DNA from: Helicobacter burdigaliensis
GTDB taxonomy: Bacteria > Campylobacterota > Campylobacteria > Campylobacterales > Helicobacteraceae
Reading direction: 5' to 3'
Length of the DNA: 64,000 bases
NCBI RefSeq assembly: GCF_003670295.1
Contig: NZ_QXJG01000001.1
Span: 175,978-239,977 of the forward strand
Position 1 is the first letter of the stretch. Each line of letters begins with the position of its first letter. Below are positions 26,148 to 35,881 of this stretch, in pieces. Both the position numbers and the translations under genes were made by a program. The notes below the pieces were generated by a model, which saw nothing but the letters and a program-made list of their open reading frames with translations, was not told where the DNA came from and did not search any database.

Positions 26148-26179
26148 AAATCTAAGGACATCCCCCTCCCCTTAGATTT
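26148..26179 (+). terminator. Terminator downstream of fur
   Basis: A 10-bp stem, AAATCTAAGG/CCTTAGATTT (26148-26157 with 26170-26179), followed by 'atactttt'. Located 84 bp after the fur stop and before a convergent gene. Confidence 0.7.
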
Positions 26180-26208
26180 ATACTTTTAAATACCTTTTCT
26201 TAAAAATC

Positions 26209-26661
26209 TTATTTTTCTTTAATATCTTTTAAAATATCTACTTCCCAAAAAAATTCAATCCAATCTTTTGCCTCTCTAATATAATAATCAGGCTTAATAC
26301 TTGCAGAACTTTTATGGAATAAAGTGGCTGTTTTAAAATCTGCATTTGCATGAATCTCTTTTAAGATTCTCAAAACTTTCTCCATACTCACACCACTATC
26401 AATAATCTCATCTACCACTAAAATACGCTGTGCTCCATGAATTTCTGGGATATTTGAAATCTGAATTTGTTGTTGCACTTTATTAAAAAATGATACCGCA
26501 CTAATGCTATAAACCTTGCGTATATCTAAAGCAATACTCAAAAAATGAGCCATTGTAAGCCCACCACGAGAAATCGCTACAATAGCATCTGGATTAAAAT
26601 CAAGCTTGCTTAATAGCTCTTTTATATCTTCCCTAAACATTTCATAGCTATAATATTGCAT
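26209..26661 (-). CDS. Purine phosphoribosyltransferase
   Basis: 150 residues. The PRPP-binding loop is 'RILVVDEIIDSGVSMEKVLRIL' and the N-terminal 'DAIVAISRGGLTMAHFLS' is the conserved hood/pyrophosphate region. Size and sequence fit the Gpt/xanthine-guanine type found in Helicobacter for purine salvage; the base specificity is not certain. mqnE lies 12 bp upstream, so the two are co-transcribed. Confidence 0.85.
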   Translation of the reverse strand: MQYYSYEMFREDIKELLSKLDFNPDAIVAISRGGLTMAHFLSIALDIRKVYSISAVSFFNKVQQQIQISNIPEIHGAQRILVVDEIIDSGVSMEKVLRILKEIHANADFKTATLFHKSSASIKPDYYIREAKDWIEFFWEVDILKDIKEK

Positions 26662-26673
26662 AACTTCTCCTTA

Positions 26674-27720
26674 TTAATAAATTTGTATTTCATTATAAAG
26701 ACTATCTCGCTCTACTGGGATAAATCCCGCATCTTTAATTTGCGAGATAATCTCCTCTTTTAAGATACCCTTAGCACTTTTGCTTCCACTTGCACTTTGG
26801 ATTGCCTCTTTTTGAATAGTTCCATCAATATCATCTGCACCAAACTCTTGCGCAACAAGTGCTAAATTAATCCCCAAAGTTGCCCAATAAGCCTTAATAT
26901 GAGGAATATTATCTAAAATAATTCTAGAAATTGCTATAGTTTTTAAAATCTCTTGCCCGCTTGGAAATTTCTCCACTTTTAAAAAATTATTTTCTTTTTG
27001 ATATACTAAAGGGATAAAAGCATTAAATCCGCCACTTTTTTCTTGTTGCTTTTGCAAACGCAAAAGATGATCGATTCTATGTTCCCTACTCTCTACATGC
27101 CCAAAAAGCATTGTCGCATTGGACTTTTTTCCCAAAGTATGCCAATACCCATGAATATCTAGCCAAGTTTTAGAATCCACTTTTCCTTTGCAAATATAGT
27201 CCCTAATTTTTTCATCAAAAATCTCTGCACCTCCTCCTGGCATTGAATCCACTCCATTTTCTGCCATAAGCTCTAGCACTTCTTGATAGCTTTTGTTAGC
27301 TACTTTGGAGATATAATTCACCTCTGCAGCCGTAAGAGCTTTTAGATGAATTTGTGGAAATTTTGCTTTAAGCGTGCTAAAGAGTTCTAAATACCATTTT
27401 AAATCCAGCTTTGGATTATGCGCTCCTACTATATGAAGCTCTAATGCCCCTATTTCAATAGCTTTTTGTGCTTCTTTAAAAATTTCTTCTTGAGTTAGCG
27501 TATAGGGATTTTTATTTTTTCTATGTGCGGAAAATCCACAAAACTTACAAATATCCGCACATTCATTTGTGGGATTAATATGACGATTGGAGTTAAAAAA
27601 AACCTTTCTGCCAAATTTTTGTTGCCTGATTTTATCTGCCATTTTTCCCAATGTAAAAATATCAAGCTTATACAACTCTAACGCATTATTAAAGTCTAAA
27701 AATTCATTACTATTAGCCAT
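26674..27720 (-). CDS. mqnE: Aminofutalosine synthase MqnE
   Basis: 348 residues from the ATG at 27720, which has TTAGGA 6 nt upstream; an ATG two codons earlier is also possible. Radical SAM cluster in 'CADICKFCGFSAHRK', with the preceding 'NRHINPTNEC' typical of MqnE. C-terminal 'ATLGINLALVAQEFGADDIDGTI' is conserved in MqnE/MqnC/CofH. Adds a carboxyvinyl adenosine unit in the futalosine route to menaquinone, used by Helicobacter. Confidence 0.92.
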   Translation of the reverse strand: MANSNEFLDFNNALELYKLDIFTLGKMADKIRQQKFGRKVFFNSNRHINPTNECADICKFCGFSAHRKNKNPYTLTQEEIFKEAQKAIEIGALELHIVGAHNPKLDLKWYLELFSTLKAKFPQIHLKALTAAEVNYISKVANKSYQEVLELMAENGVDSMPGGGAEIFDEKIRDYICKGKVDSKTWLDIHGYWHTLGKKSNATMLFGHVESREHRIDHLLRLQKQQEKSGGFNAFIPLVYQKENNFLKVEKFPSGQEILKTIAISRIILDNIPHIKAYWATLGINLALVAQEFGADDIDGTIQKEAIQSASGSKSAKGILKEEIISQIKDAGFIPVERDSLYNEIQIY

Positions 27721-27923
27721 ATTCATTCCTAAAAAATCATTTACTTCTTAAAATACTGATTATACAATAGGTTTTCTTTAAATAACAAAATGTTTTTTTA
27801 TATATTTTATAAGGTTTTTATTTATTTTTCTTTAAAATTTCATCATTTTTTAAATATATCTTATCTTACTATGTTTATTAAAAATAGTAGATAAAGTTAT
27901 ATTTAATATGATTAAACTTAATT

Positions 27924-27942
27924 ATAAGGATATTTACCTTAT
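27924..27942. promoter_or_regulatory. Inverted repeat upstream of the CetB-like gene
   Basis: ATAAGG N7 CCTTAT, extendable to 10-bp arms with one mismatch, lies 48 bp before the CetB-like start in the 270-bp gap divergent from mqnE. It could be an operator. No regulator is assigned. Confidence 0.35.
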
Positions 27943-27989
27943 TATTTAGTGTAAATATTAATTCATCTTAATAATAAAGGCATATTTTT

Positions 27990-28517
27990 ATGGACAATCA
28001 TTCTATTAAAGAGATTTTTTTAGAAGACAATACTCTCATTACTTCCAAAACAGATCTTAAAGGCAGAATCACTTATGGCAACCAAGACTTTATCAAATAC
28101 GGAGAATACAGCGAAAAAGAGTTTTTAAACAAACCTCACAATCTAATCCGCCATCCCAAAATGCCAAAGGCTGCTTTTAAGCTACTTTGGGAAACTTTAC
28201 ACCAGAAAAAGGAATTTTTTGCTTTTGTTTGCAATCTCTCCAAACACAATCACTGCTATTGGGTATTTGCCAACATTACTCCCTCTTTTGATGAGCTAGG
28301 AAATGTAATTGGTTACTATTCTGTGAGAAGACGCCCCAGCAAAGAGGGCGTAGCCACTATGCAAGATTTTTATCAAAAATTACTTGATATTGAAAAAAGC
28401 TCTAATATGGACAAATCCTTTGAATTTGCATTAGACTTTTTAAAAACTAACCAACTAAATTGGGATTCTTTTATGATTGATTTACAAAATAAAGGCAAAG
28501 AAGGAGGATACCGATGA
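27990..28517 (+). CDS. PAS-domain energy sensor (CetB/Aer-like)
   Basis: 175 residues with one PAS domain at about 15-110: '[54 protein letters not shown]' and '[31 protein letters not shown]'. The 'HNLIRHP.MP..AF..LW' signature is that of Aer and Campylobacter CetB, which bind FAD. It overlaps the receptor gene downstream by 4 bases (ATGA), as expected for a two-part redox receptor. Confidence 0.88.
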   Translation: MDNHSIKEIFLEDNTLITSKTDLKGRITYGNQDFIKYGEYSEKEFLNKPHNLIRHPKMPKAAFKLLWETLHQKKEFFAFVCNLSKHNHCYWVFANITPSFDELGNVIGYYSVRRRPSKEGVATMQDFYQKLLDIEKSSNMDKSFEFALDFLKTNQLNWDSFMIDLQNKGKEGGYR

Positions 28518-29890
28518 AATCTTGGCATTTTATCCTATGTAGCATTATTTTTATGACACTTTGTCTGATTTTGGATTTTAGTTTTAATAGCTTTCTTATG
28601 AATGTAACCACACTGCTTTTAAGCATTCTTTGTTTGCTATTTGCTTTTATAAAAATCAAAAGTAGAGAGGATTTTGTACAACAAATTATAGAAGTTGCTA
28701 AAAATTATGAAGCAGGTAAATTTGAACCAAGAATCTTAAATCTCAGCAAAGATAAAGACTTACTAACTATGGCAAACAGCCTCAATACAACTGCTGATAA
28801 TATTGAAGCTTTTATGCGTGAAATCTCTAGTGCTATTCGCTCTTCTCAAGAGGGAAAGTATTATCGTCTTGCATTTCCACAAGGCTTAAAAGGTGCTTTT
28901 TACCAAAATATCCTAAGTATCAATCAAGCACTCATAAAAATTGAAGAAAACGCAAAAGATAATCTCTCTAATGCTCTTGCTAAAACTTTAATGAATATGA
29001 ATCTAGAGAGTCAAAATACAAATCTCACCTCAATTTCTTCTGATTTAGATAACAATCTTGAATATATGGGGATTGTGAATGAGAGTGTAGAGAAAATTGC
29101 AAACGAAGCAAAAAAATCACAAAATGATATCAACCATATCACAAACACAACAGAAACTCTTATGGAAATCATTCAAGAAAATAGCTCCATTATGGAAAGT
29201 TTCATACAAAAATCACAGGATATTGTTGCAGTTGTTGGGATTATTGGCGATATTGCAGACCAAACCAATCTTTTAGCTCTAAATGCTAGCATTGAAGCAG
29301 CACGCGCAGGAGAAGCTGGGAGAGGTTTTGCAGTAGTTGCTGATGAAGTGAGAAAACTTGCAGAAAAAACACATAAAGCGACAAATGATATCAATATCGT
29401 CGTGCAAACTATGCAACAAGAAATTTCCAACATTCAAGAAGGTTTTGATAATATTGTAAGCTCTACAAATACAACCCATCAAAATATTATTGCTTTTAAT
29501 GATGTATTTAACCAAATGGAGCAGACAACTCTTCATTTAAAAGAAATTTTTACAAAACTTTCCTCAAGATTAAGCCTCAATGGAACAAAACTAGAACATA
29601 TTTTATATAAATCTAATCTCTATTTAAGCTATAATCTTAAAAAAGAAACTTGCGATTTTGCTTCTCTTAGCCCTATCTCTAAACATATCTCTTCAGATAA
29701 CGGAAGATTAGCACTTTCACAAAGCACCCTAAGTGAGCTTAAAAAACTTGAAGTTGCTTTACAGAAAAATACAAATAAAGCACTAGAGATTTTAAAATTC
29801 CCTCTTACGCAAGAAAATCTAGGAATCATTATTGAAGATTTTAGGGAAATTGAAAATTCATCAAAAGTTGTTATGGATTTATTGCATTAA
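28514..29890 (+). CDS. Chemotaxis transducer (CetA-like)
   Basis: 458 residues. Two hydrophobic helices at about 5-22 and 29-47 with almost no periplasmic loop, then a HAMP-like region and the signalling tip '[38 protein letters not shown]' (about 255-292). Without its own sensor it likely takes input from the PAS protein encoded just upstream. The C-terminal region '[22 protein letters not shown]' is placed like a CZB zinc domain but lacks its full His/Cys set, so that domain is probably degenerate. Confidence 0.85.
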   Translation: MKSWHFILCSIIFMTLCLILDFSFNSFLMNVTTLLLSILCLLFAFIKIKSREDFVQQIIEVAKNYEAGKFEPRILNLSKDKDLLTMANSLNTTADNIEAFMREISSAIRSSQEGKYYRLAFPQGLKGAFYQNILSINQALIKIEENAKDNLSNALAKTLMNMNLESQNTNLTSISSDLDNNLEYMGIVNESVEKIANEAKKSQNDINHITNTTETLMEIIQENSSIMESFIQKSQDIVAVVGIIGDIADQTNLLALNASIEAARAGEAGRGFAVVADEVRKLAEKTHKATNDINIVVQTMQQEISNIQEGFDNIVSSTNTTHQNIIAFNDVFNQMEQTTLHLKEIFTKLSSRLSLNGTKLEHILYKSNLYLSYNLKKETCDFASLSPISKHISSDNGRLALSQSTLSELKKLEVALQKNTNKALEILKFPLTQENLGIIIEDFREIENSSKVVMDLLH

Positions 29891-29919
29891 GGACATAAGG
29901 AAAATCCCTTATGCTCCTT
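29889..29919. terminator. Bidirectional hairpin between convergent genes
   Basis: AAGGA-C-ATAAGG pairs with CCTTATG-C-TCCTT (29889-29900 with 29907-29919) across a short loop. It sits exactly between the converging receptor and EF-hand genes and overlaps both stop regions. Confidence 0.6.
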
Positions 29920-31444
29920 ATGCACTCAAAAGTTTATCAATGAGTGCGTTATTTAACGATTTAAAAGGAGTATCTCCTAAATTTTCAAAAGCAAGTTGAT
30001 TAAGACTTAAATAACTTTTTTCATCAAATTTTTCTAGTGGCTCTTTGGTGCCTGCTAGAATATTACCAAAAGATTCTTCTAATCTCTTCCAAATGTTAGA
30101 AAATTCAGAACTTACACCATTGCTTGCTTGCATTAAAGAACTAAGAGAAAAATTAAAGCTACTAGTTTGAGAACTGCTGAAGCTAAAATCTCCATTATTA
30201 ATCTCTAGGCTACTACTCCAAGTAGAACTAAAATTAAAACTAATGCTTAAATTTTGAATATAAGCTTTTGTTGCAAACGCATTTAAAGAATCTCCTAAAA
30301 TTTCTTCCATTTTATTGTGGTTGGTTGCATTTTCTTCCTTGCCCGCTACCAAATCTATATGATGAATATCACCCACTCTACCATCATCAAACAAAATATC
30401 AGCACTCTTTTGTTTAATTCCTAGTAAATCGCCATTTTCACCCCTCATCATTTCTTGATTTTCTTTAGCATCTAAATAAATTACCCCTATTCCTTTTTCT
30501 CCAAGCCCTACTAGCTCTCCTTCTCCATTTTCATTAGGGGACCAGATTCTTAGCTTATCATAAATAGGATCCTCTTTATCAATCTTACCATCTTTATTGC
30601 TATCATATGCACTTAAATCTTTAAATCCATCGCCACTTTGTGTGCCAAAAAGCTCATTTCCATCATTGATTTTTCCATCACCATTCTTATCAAGTGCTAA
30701 AAATCCTGAACCTTTTTTCAAAGTAGAGATTTGATCTTTTTTACCATCACTATCTAAATCAAAACTCATCTTAGTATCGCTAAGCTCTGTCCCATTCCCC
30801 TCATAATCAATCACTAAAGGATCAATCACATTAGAACCACTACCCGTGCCACTTCCTGTGCTTCCCCCTATACTACCCCCTCCATTAATTTGAATGTTTT
30901 GGATAAAACTTTGTGAAAGACTAATATTTAAATCAAGCTCTTTTTTTACTCCATCGCTCCCTATAATTGTCCCTTTAATAGACAATTCTAATGATTGATG
31001 AAAACCTTGTGTGATACTTATGCCACTTTGCGCGCCACCTATTTGAATAGGCTTAGAGCTTGAAAGCTTTCCACTCAAAATAAGCTCCATATAATCTTGC
31101 ACATTCAAGCTTCCAGAACTCCCTGAACTTACACTGCTATTAATGCCTTTATGAGAGTTTTGTATCTCTTCCCAAACTTTTAAAATCTCATCTTTAATCT
31201 CTGCAATTTTTGAAAGAGCTGAAGAAACAATTTCCTTTTGTAAATCTCCTAAACCGCTAAATATCGGCTTACTTGAAGAAACAATTGAAGAAGTTTTATC
31301 TTCTTCTTTTTCTTCTAGCGTAGTAGGCACATCATTTTTTGGAACACTATTTGCTTTATCTTTTGTAATCTCTTCTCCAAGAGCACTCCAATGCGTGGTG
31401 GTATATGAGGCTTGTAGAGAAGAGAAGTTCATACTTGTCTGCAT
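29918..31444 (-). CDS. Sigma-28-type protein with EF-hand-like calcium motifs
   Basis: 508 residues, no signal peptide, rich in Ser, Asn and Gly. The centre (about 205-300) has three calcium-loop-like stretches: 'DLDSDGKKDQ', 'DKNGDGKINDGNELFG' and 'DSNKDGKIDKEDPIY'. A Gly/Ser linker (about 190-205) separates two Ser-rich parts. The lack of a signal peptide together with a flagellar-type promoter suggests export by the flagellar apparatus, or a role in motility; this is inference. I cannot name the family beyond EF-hand/dockerin-like repeats. Confidence 0.75.
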   Translation of the reverse strand: MQTSMNFSSLQASYTTTHWSALGEEITKDKANSVPKNDVPTTLEEKEEDKTSSIVSSSKPIFSGLGDLQKEIVSSALSKIAEIKDEILKVWEEIQNSHKGINSSVSSGSSGSLNVQDYMELILSGKLSSSKPIQIGGAQSGISITQGFHQSLELSIKGTIIGSDGVKKELDLNISLSQSFIQNIQINGGGSIGGSTGSGTGSGSNVIDPLVIDYEGNGTELSDTKMSFDLDSDGKKDQISTLKKGSGFLALDKNGDGKINDGNELFGTQSGDGFKDLSAYDSNKDGKIDKEDPIYDKLRIWSPNENGEGELVGLGEKGIGVIYLDAKENQEMMRGENGDLLGIKQKSADILFDDGRVGDIHHIDLVAGKEENATNHNKMEEILGDSLNAFATKAYIQNLSISFNFSSTWSSSLEINNGDFSFSSSQTSSFNFSLSSLMQASNGVSSEFSNIWKRLEESFGNILAGTKEPLEKFDEKSYLSLNQLAFENLGDTPFKSLNNALIDKLLSA

Positions 31445-31478
31445 GACTTTCTCCTTTTTGTAATAAATTTACCCTCAC

Positions 31479-31506
31479 AATATCGGTTCTTTTTAAAAAA
31501 ACTAAA
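31479..31506 (-). promoter_or_regulatory. Sigma-28 (FliA) promoter of the EF-hand gene
   Basis: On the minus strand TTTAGTTT (31506-31499), 12 nt, then CCGATATT (31486-31479). This matches the FliA pattern TAAAGTTT-N11/12-GCCGATAA. It lies 35 bp before the start codon, which also has a good AAAGGAG site. Confidence 0.7.
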
Positions 31507-31673
31507 CATTTTTATAGAAAAAATTTATAAAAAACATTTTAAAATTCGCAAAAACCCAATTTATGGGGGACTATTTTTAATATCTTTATTAAAACTTAAA
31601 AAAAATATTTAGTTATATAAGCTAATATTAAATAAAGTTTTAATAAAATTCCACCTCATAAATAAATTCTTAA

Positions 31674-33041
<1,368 letters not shown>

Positions 33042-33087
33042 AATCCATATTCTTTGCAAAGTTTCCTTTATCATCGCAAAACCCACC

Positions 33088-33142
33088 CTTATTTTTATCA
33101 TTGCAAGGAGCGTTAGCTCCGAAGCAATCTCAGTCACCTTGT
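33088..33142. repeat. Dispersed intergenic repeat copy
   Basis: A short unit with 'tcattgcaaggagc', the inner palindrome 'gagcgttagctc' and 'gaagcaatctca'. It is related to the units at 34146-34320 and, inverted, to those near 160-600. It sits between gdhA and the XRE gene. Confidence 0.6.
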
Positions 33143-33178
33143 CACTATAAGATAGATTTATCCACCCTAGTAATCCAT

Positions 33179-33436
33179 TTATAAATCTTTAAAAAGAGAA
33201 TATAAAGAAATATTAAGCGCCTTAGAGATTTTATAAATATGTTCTAAAATAAAATGCTTTTCATAGCGATTATTTTCACAATTTGAATAAAAAGCTACTG
33301 ATTTAATGCCTATTTCTAGTGCTAAATCAAGCTGTGAGATACCCTTTTCTTCTCTTAGCTTTCTTATTTTACTAGATAATTTTTGATGAAATTTATCAAT
33401 TTCTTCTTGTGTGCAATTACTAAAATCTTCTTTCAT
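33179..33436 (-). CDS. XRE family helix-turn-helix regulator
   Basis: 85 residues. 'KIRKLREEKGISQLDLALEIGIKSVAFYSNCENNRYEKHFILEHIYKISKALNISLYSLF' is a standard Cro/C1-type HTH. The start ATG lies one base from an inverted repeat and has no ribosome binding site, so its message may be leaderless and autorepressed. It is divergent from a two-gene unit that has a matching palindrome upstream. Confidence 0.85.
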   Translation of the reverse strand: MKEDFSNCTQEEIDKFHQKLSSKIRKLREEKGISQLDLALEIGIKSVAFYSNCENNRYEKHFILEHIYKISKALNISLYSLFKDL

Positions 33437-33437
33437 T

Positions 33438-33453
33438 ATTTATTCTATAGGAT
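33438..33453. promoter_or_regulatory. Probable XRE operator 1
   Basis: TTATTCTATAGGATAA, one base from a perfect 16-bp palindrome and nearly identical to operator 2. It abuts the XRE start codon and overlaps a TATAGAAT-like -10 on the minus strand. Confidence 0.6.
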
Positions 33454-33492
33454 AAGTTTTGTTTAATTTTATATGCTAAAATTCTTATATCA

Positions 33493-33508
33493 TTATCCTA
33501 TAGGATAA
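33493..33508. promoter_or_regulatory. Probable XRE operator 2
   Basis: TTATCCTATAGGATAA, a perfect 16-bp palindrome 23 bp before the start of the divergent gene. It overlaps the likely -10 of that gene, so binding would repress it. Confidence 0.65.
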
Positions 33509-33531
33509 ATTTTAATTTACAAAGGAGAAAA

Positions 33532-33876
33532 ATGAAAAAGAAAATTATTAAAGGTGGCAGAAAAAGAATCTTTGATACTAAAAACACTAAAAAAGTAAAG
33601 ACAAAAATAATACAAGATGACAAAATATCTATTGTTGCTATCAATTATATAGGTATTGGAGGAATGCTTAACTCTAAAATTAGAAATGACAACAAAATCC
33701 CCCTTATACAAAGAGTGCAAGGTTACAATAATATTAGGATTAACTCTCTAGCAAAATATGAAAAAGAAATTTATCATTTTCTTACAGAAGACACTAAAGA
33801 AAACTTAATGGAAATTTCAAGCAATGGGGAAGTTAAGTTTAGCTATCAAGAAAATCTTTTATTAAAGGAGATATAA
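33532..33876 (+). CDS. Unknown protein controlled with the XRE regulator
   Basis: 114 residues, basic, no signal peptide. Begins 'MKKKIIKGGRKRIFDTKNTKKVKTKIIQDD' and continues 'ISIVAINYIGIGGMLNSKIRNDNKIPLIQRVQGYNNIRINS'. I recognise no family. It has AAGGAG before the start and a perfect palindrome just upstream. It shares its last base with the start of the next gene (TAATG), so the two are translationally coupled. AT content is higher than in neighbours, suggesting an accessory gene. Confidence 0.65.
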   Translation: MKKKIIKGGRKRIFDTKNTKKVKTKIIQDDKISIVAINYIGIGGMLNSKIRNDNKIPLIQRVQGYNNIRINSLAKYEKEIYHFLTEDTKENLMEISSNGEVKFSYQENLLLKEI

Positions 33877-34133
33877 TGAAAAAGATTTTGTTTTTATCGA
33901 TAGTTTTGGCAAGTTTTGGGTTTGGGAATAATTGTTATCGCGAAGAAGAAGAGTATGAAAAAGCAATGCAAGAATATGAGAGAGCATTAGAGTGGGAAGC
34001 TTATTATGCTAATCACCCGTCTGTTATCCCTCATGATTCGGCAAGCGAATATTCAAAAGCTATGCAGACCAAAAGAAAGCTAGAGAGGTGTTACAGAAAA
34101 GAAGAACTCGAGTTGATAAAACGATATCGCTAA
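33876..34133 (+). CDS. Small secreted charged protein
   Basis: 85 residues. A short Sec signal (MKKILFLSIVLASFGFG) is followed by a Glu/Tyr/Lys-rich helix with two cysteines (NNCYREEEEYEK ... LERCYRKEE) that could form a disulfide. Family unknown. Coupled to the gene before it. The partner proteins and the XRE regulator suggest a small self-regulated unit. Confidence 0.65.
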   Translation: MKKILFLSIVLASFGFGNNCYREEEEYEKAMQEYERALEWEAYYANHPSVIPHDSASEYSKAMQTKRKLERCYRKEELELIKRYR

Positions 34134-34145
34134 AAGCATATATTT

Positions 34146-34320
34146 TGTTATTGCCAGGCTTTCCTCCTCTGTCATTGCGAGGAGGCGTAAGCCGACGAAG
34201 CATACAAGCGAAGCGTTATCCACGAGCGTAGTGAAGTGCAAATCTAAAAAGAGCAACCCTTAAAGGCTCTTTTTAGACTGCCACAGAAGACAAGTCCGCT
34301 TCGCAATGACACAATGGGTT
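34146..34320. repeat. Dispersed intergenic repeats
   Basis: Contains 'tgtcattgcgaggaggcg', 'cgaagcatacaagcgaagc', 'ttatccacgagcgtagtg' and 'gtccgcttcgcaatgacac'. About 34165-34260 is the reverse complement of the 511-597 unit with few changes. Two units face each other and could fold into a long hairpin around 34165-34310. The 244-bp gap has no gene. Confidence 0.7.
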
Positions 34321-34377
34321 ACCCTTAAAAAGCATTACCAAAGAAGCTTTGCTTCTAAAGTATTTTAAAGGCTTACA

Positions 34378-34752
34378 CTAAACCTTTGCAATGCATTCAA
34401 TTTCCACCAAAGCATTTTTAGGTAGAGTTTTAACTGCTAGAGTGCTTCTTGCTGGTTTATGTGAGCCAAAGAACTCTGCATAAATTTCATTTACAAGGTT
34501 AAAATCCTCTATATTGCTTAAAAAAATCGTAGTTTTAATCACTTTATCTAAACTACTCCCACCTGCTTTTAAAACCTCACTTAGATTATTTAAAACCTGT
34601 CTTGTTTGTGCTTCTATACCTTCTTGCAACTCTCCATTAGCATTAAGCCCAATTTGTCCTGAAGTATAAATCATACCATCTACTTTAATTGCTTGAGAAT
34701 AAGGACCAATTGCTTTAGGTGCTTGTGAGCTAAAAATTATTTCCAACATCAT
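34378..34752 (-). CDS. ridA: RidA family enamine/imine deaminase
   Basis: 124 residues (or 123 from the second ATG at 34749, which has better spacing to AAAGGA). 'SSQAPKAIGPYSQAIKVDGMIYTSGQIG' and the C-terminal 'HKPARSTLAVKTLPKNALVEIECIA', with the catalytic Arg in 'ARST', are the RidA/YjgF signature. Hydrolyses reactive 2-aminoacrylate-type enamines. Single gene. Confidence 0.93.
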   Translation of the reverse strand: MMLEIIFSSQAPKAIGPYSQAIKVDGMIYTSGQIGLNANGELQEGIEAQTRQVLNNLSEVLKAGGSSLDKVIKTTIFLSNIEDFNLVNEIYAEFFGSHKPARSTLAVKTLPKNALVEIECIAKV

Positions 34753-34821
34753 TTTTCCTTTACTTTATTTTTTAAATAGTATAAAATTATAGCTAAATTT
34801 TCATCTTAACTAAGGATTAAA

Positions 34822-35178
34822 ATGTTACACAAAACAAGTAAAATTGCCCTTATGGCTCTTATTTCTTTATCTTTTAGTGCAAATATATTTGCAGATACTT
34901 TTGTGCAGGTAGCTCCCAAAAAGAAGCCTATGCCTATCTCTCCGCTCACACCTTTTGATAAAGCTTTGCAAAAAGAAATTGCAAAATATCCAAAAGATAC
35001 TGCTTTTTATATTGATGGAAGAACAGGGAAAATTATTTCTGCTACAAAACCTCCCAAAATAAAATCCCAACCACCCAAAATTCACCCAAAACCAAATACA
35101 CCCGCTCCAAAATCCCCAAAAGCTCCTAAGTCTATTCCTTATGAAATGCAAGAAGAAAGAATTGAGCTTTTACAATAG
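34822..35178 (+). CDS. Secreted proline-rich protein, unknown
   Basis: 118 residues. Signal peptide at about 1-25 (ALMALISLSFSANIFA), a short middle, then a Pro/Lys-rich low-complexity stretch (about 72-108: 'PPKIKSQPPKIHPKPNTPAPK'). Possibly a cell-wall-spanning linker. Nothing catalytic is visible. It lies 6 bp before moaD but is not obviously related. Confidence 0.65.
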   Translation: MLHKTSKIALMALISLSFSANIFADTFVQVAPKKKPMPISPLTPFDKALQKEIAKYPKDTAFYIDGRTGKIISATKPPKIKSQPPKIHPKPNTPAPKSPKAPKSIPYEMQEERIELLQ

Positions 35179-35184
35179 GGATAT

Positions 35185-35409
35185 ATGATGATTAAAGTTG
35201 AACTTTTAGGACCTCTTGGTAACCAAAGCTTAGAGTGTGAAATTTACTCATTAGAAGAATTAGGCAAATATCTTCAAGCCTTACCCAACATCAAAGACTA
35301 TTTAAAAGATTGTGCAATTGCTATCAATGATGAACTTGTGCAAGATAAAAATATTGTTTTAAAAGATGGAGATAAAGTCTCTCTTTTGCCTCCTGTTTGT
35401 GGTGGATGA
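35185..35409 (+). CDS. moaD: Molybdopterin synthase sulfur carrier MoaD
   Basis: 74 residues, ubiquitin-like fold ending in the required '...SLLPPVCGG' double glycine. Carries the thiocarboxylate used by MoaE to make molybdopterin. First of four molybdenum cofactor genes in a row. Confidence 0.93.
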   Translation: MMIKVELLGPLGNQSLECEIYSLEELGKYLQALPNIKDYLKDCAIAINDELVQDKNIVLKDGDKVSLLPPVCGG

Positions 35410-35428
35410 GAATTAAAGGAAGTTTATT

Positions 35429-35881
35429 TTGGAAATCACTACAAATTTAGAAATCTATCAAGGCGGATTAGATACTCAAAAAATTTATCAAGAATGGATT
35501 AATTTTGGTGCAAATAACAATTTTGGAGCAAATAGCTTTTTTGTAGGTTTAGTGCGTGAAGAAAATGGAATAAGCGGACTTAGCTTTGATATTTATGAAC
35601 CTCTTTTAATCTCATGGTTTAAAAATTGGAGCAAGAAAGCACTAGAAAAAGAAGTCTATCTTAAAATGGCGCATTCTCTAGGCAATGTCAAAAACCATCA
35701 AAGCTCCTATATGGCAGGAATTTTTAGCTCCCAAAGAAGAGTGAATTTAGAAATTTTTGAAGATTTTATAGAAGATTTTAAGCATCACGCTCCTATTTGG
35801 AAATACGATTTAAAAGATGGAAAAAGAATCTATGCAAGAGAGAGAAGCCATAAGCTCCCATTTAGTGGAATTTTAGCATGA
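35429..35881 (+). CDS. moaE: Molybdopterin synthase catalytic subunit MoaE
   Basis: 150 residues starting at TTG 35429 with AAGGA 8 nt upstream. 'GANSFFVGLVREENG..GLSFDIYEPL', 'MAHSLGNV' and 'SSQRRVNLEIFEDFIEDFKHHAPIWKYDLKDGKR' fit MoaE, including the Lys/Arg residues of the active site. Inserts sulfur into precursor Z with MoaD. Confidence 0.9.
   Translation: MEITTNLEIYQGGLDTQKIYQEWINFGANNNFGANSFFVGLVREENGISGLSFDIYEPLLISWFKNWSKKALEKEVYLKMAHSLGNVKNHQSSYMAGIFSSQRRVNLEIFEDFIEDFKHHAPIWKYDLKDGKRIYARERSHKLPFSGILA

Noticed and set aside
33179-34133. Prophage
   Set aside because: There is an XRE regulator but no integrase, structural or lysis gene nearby.
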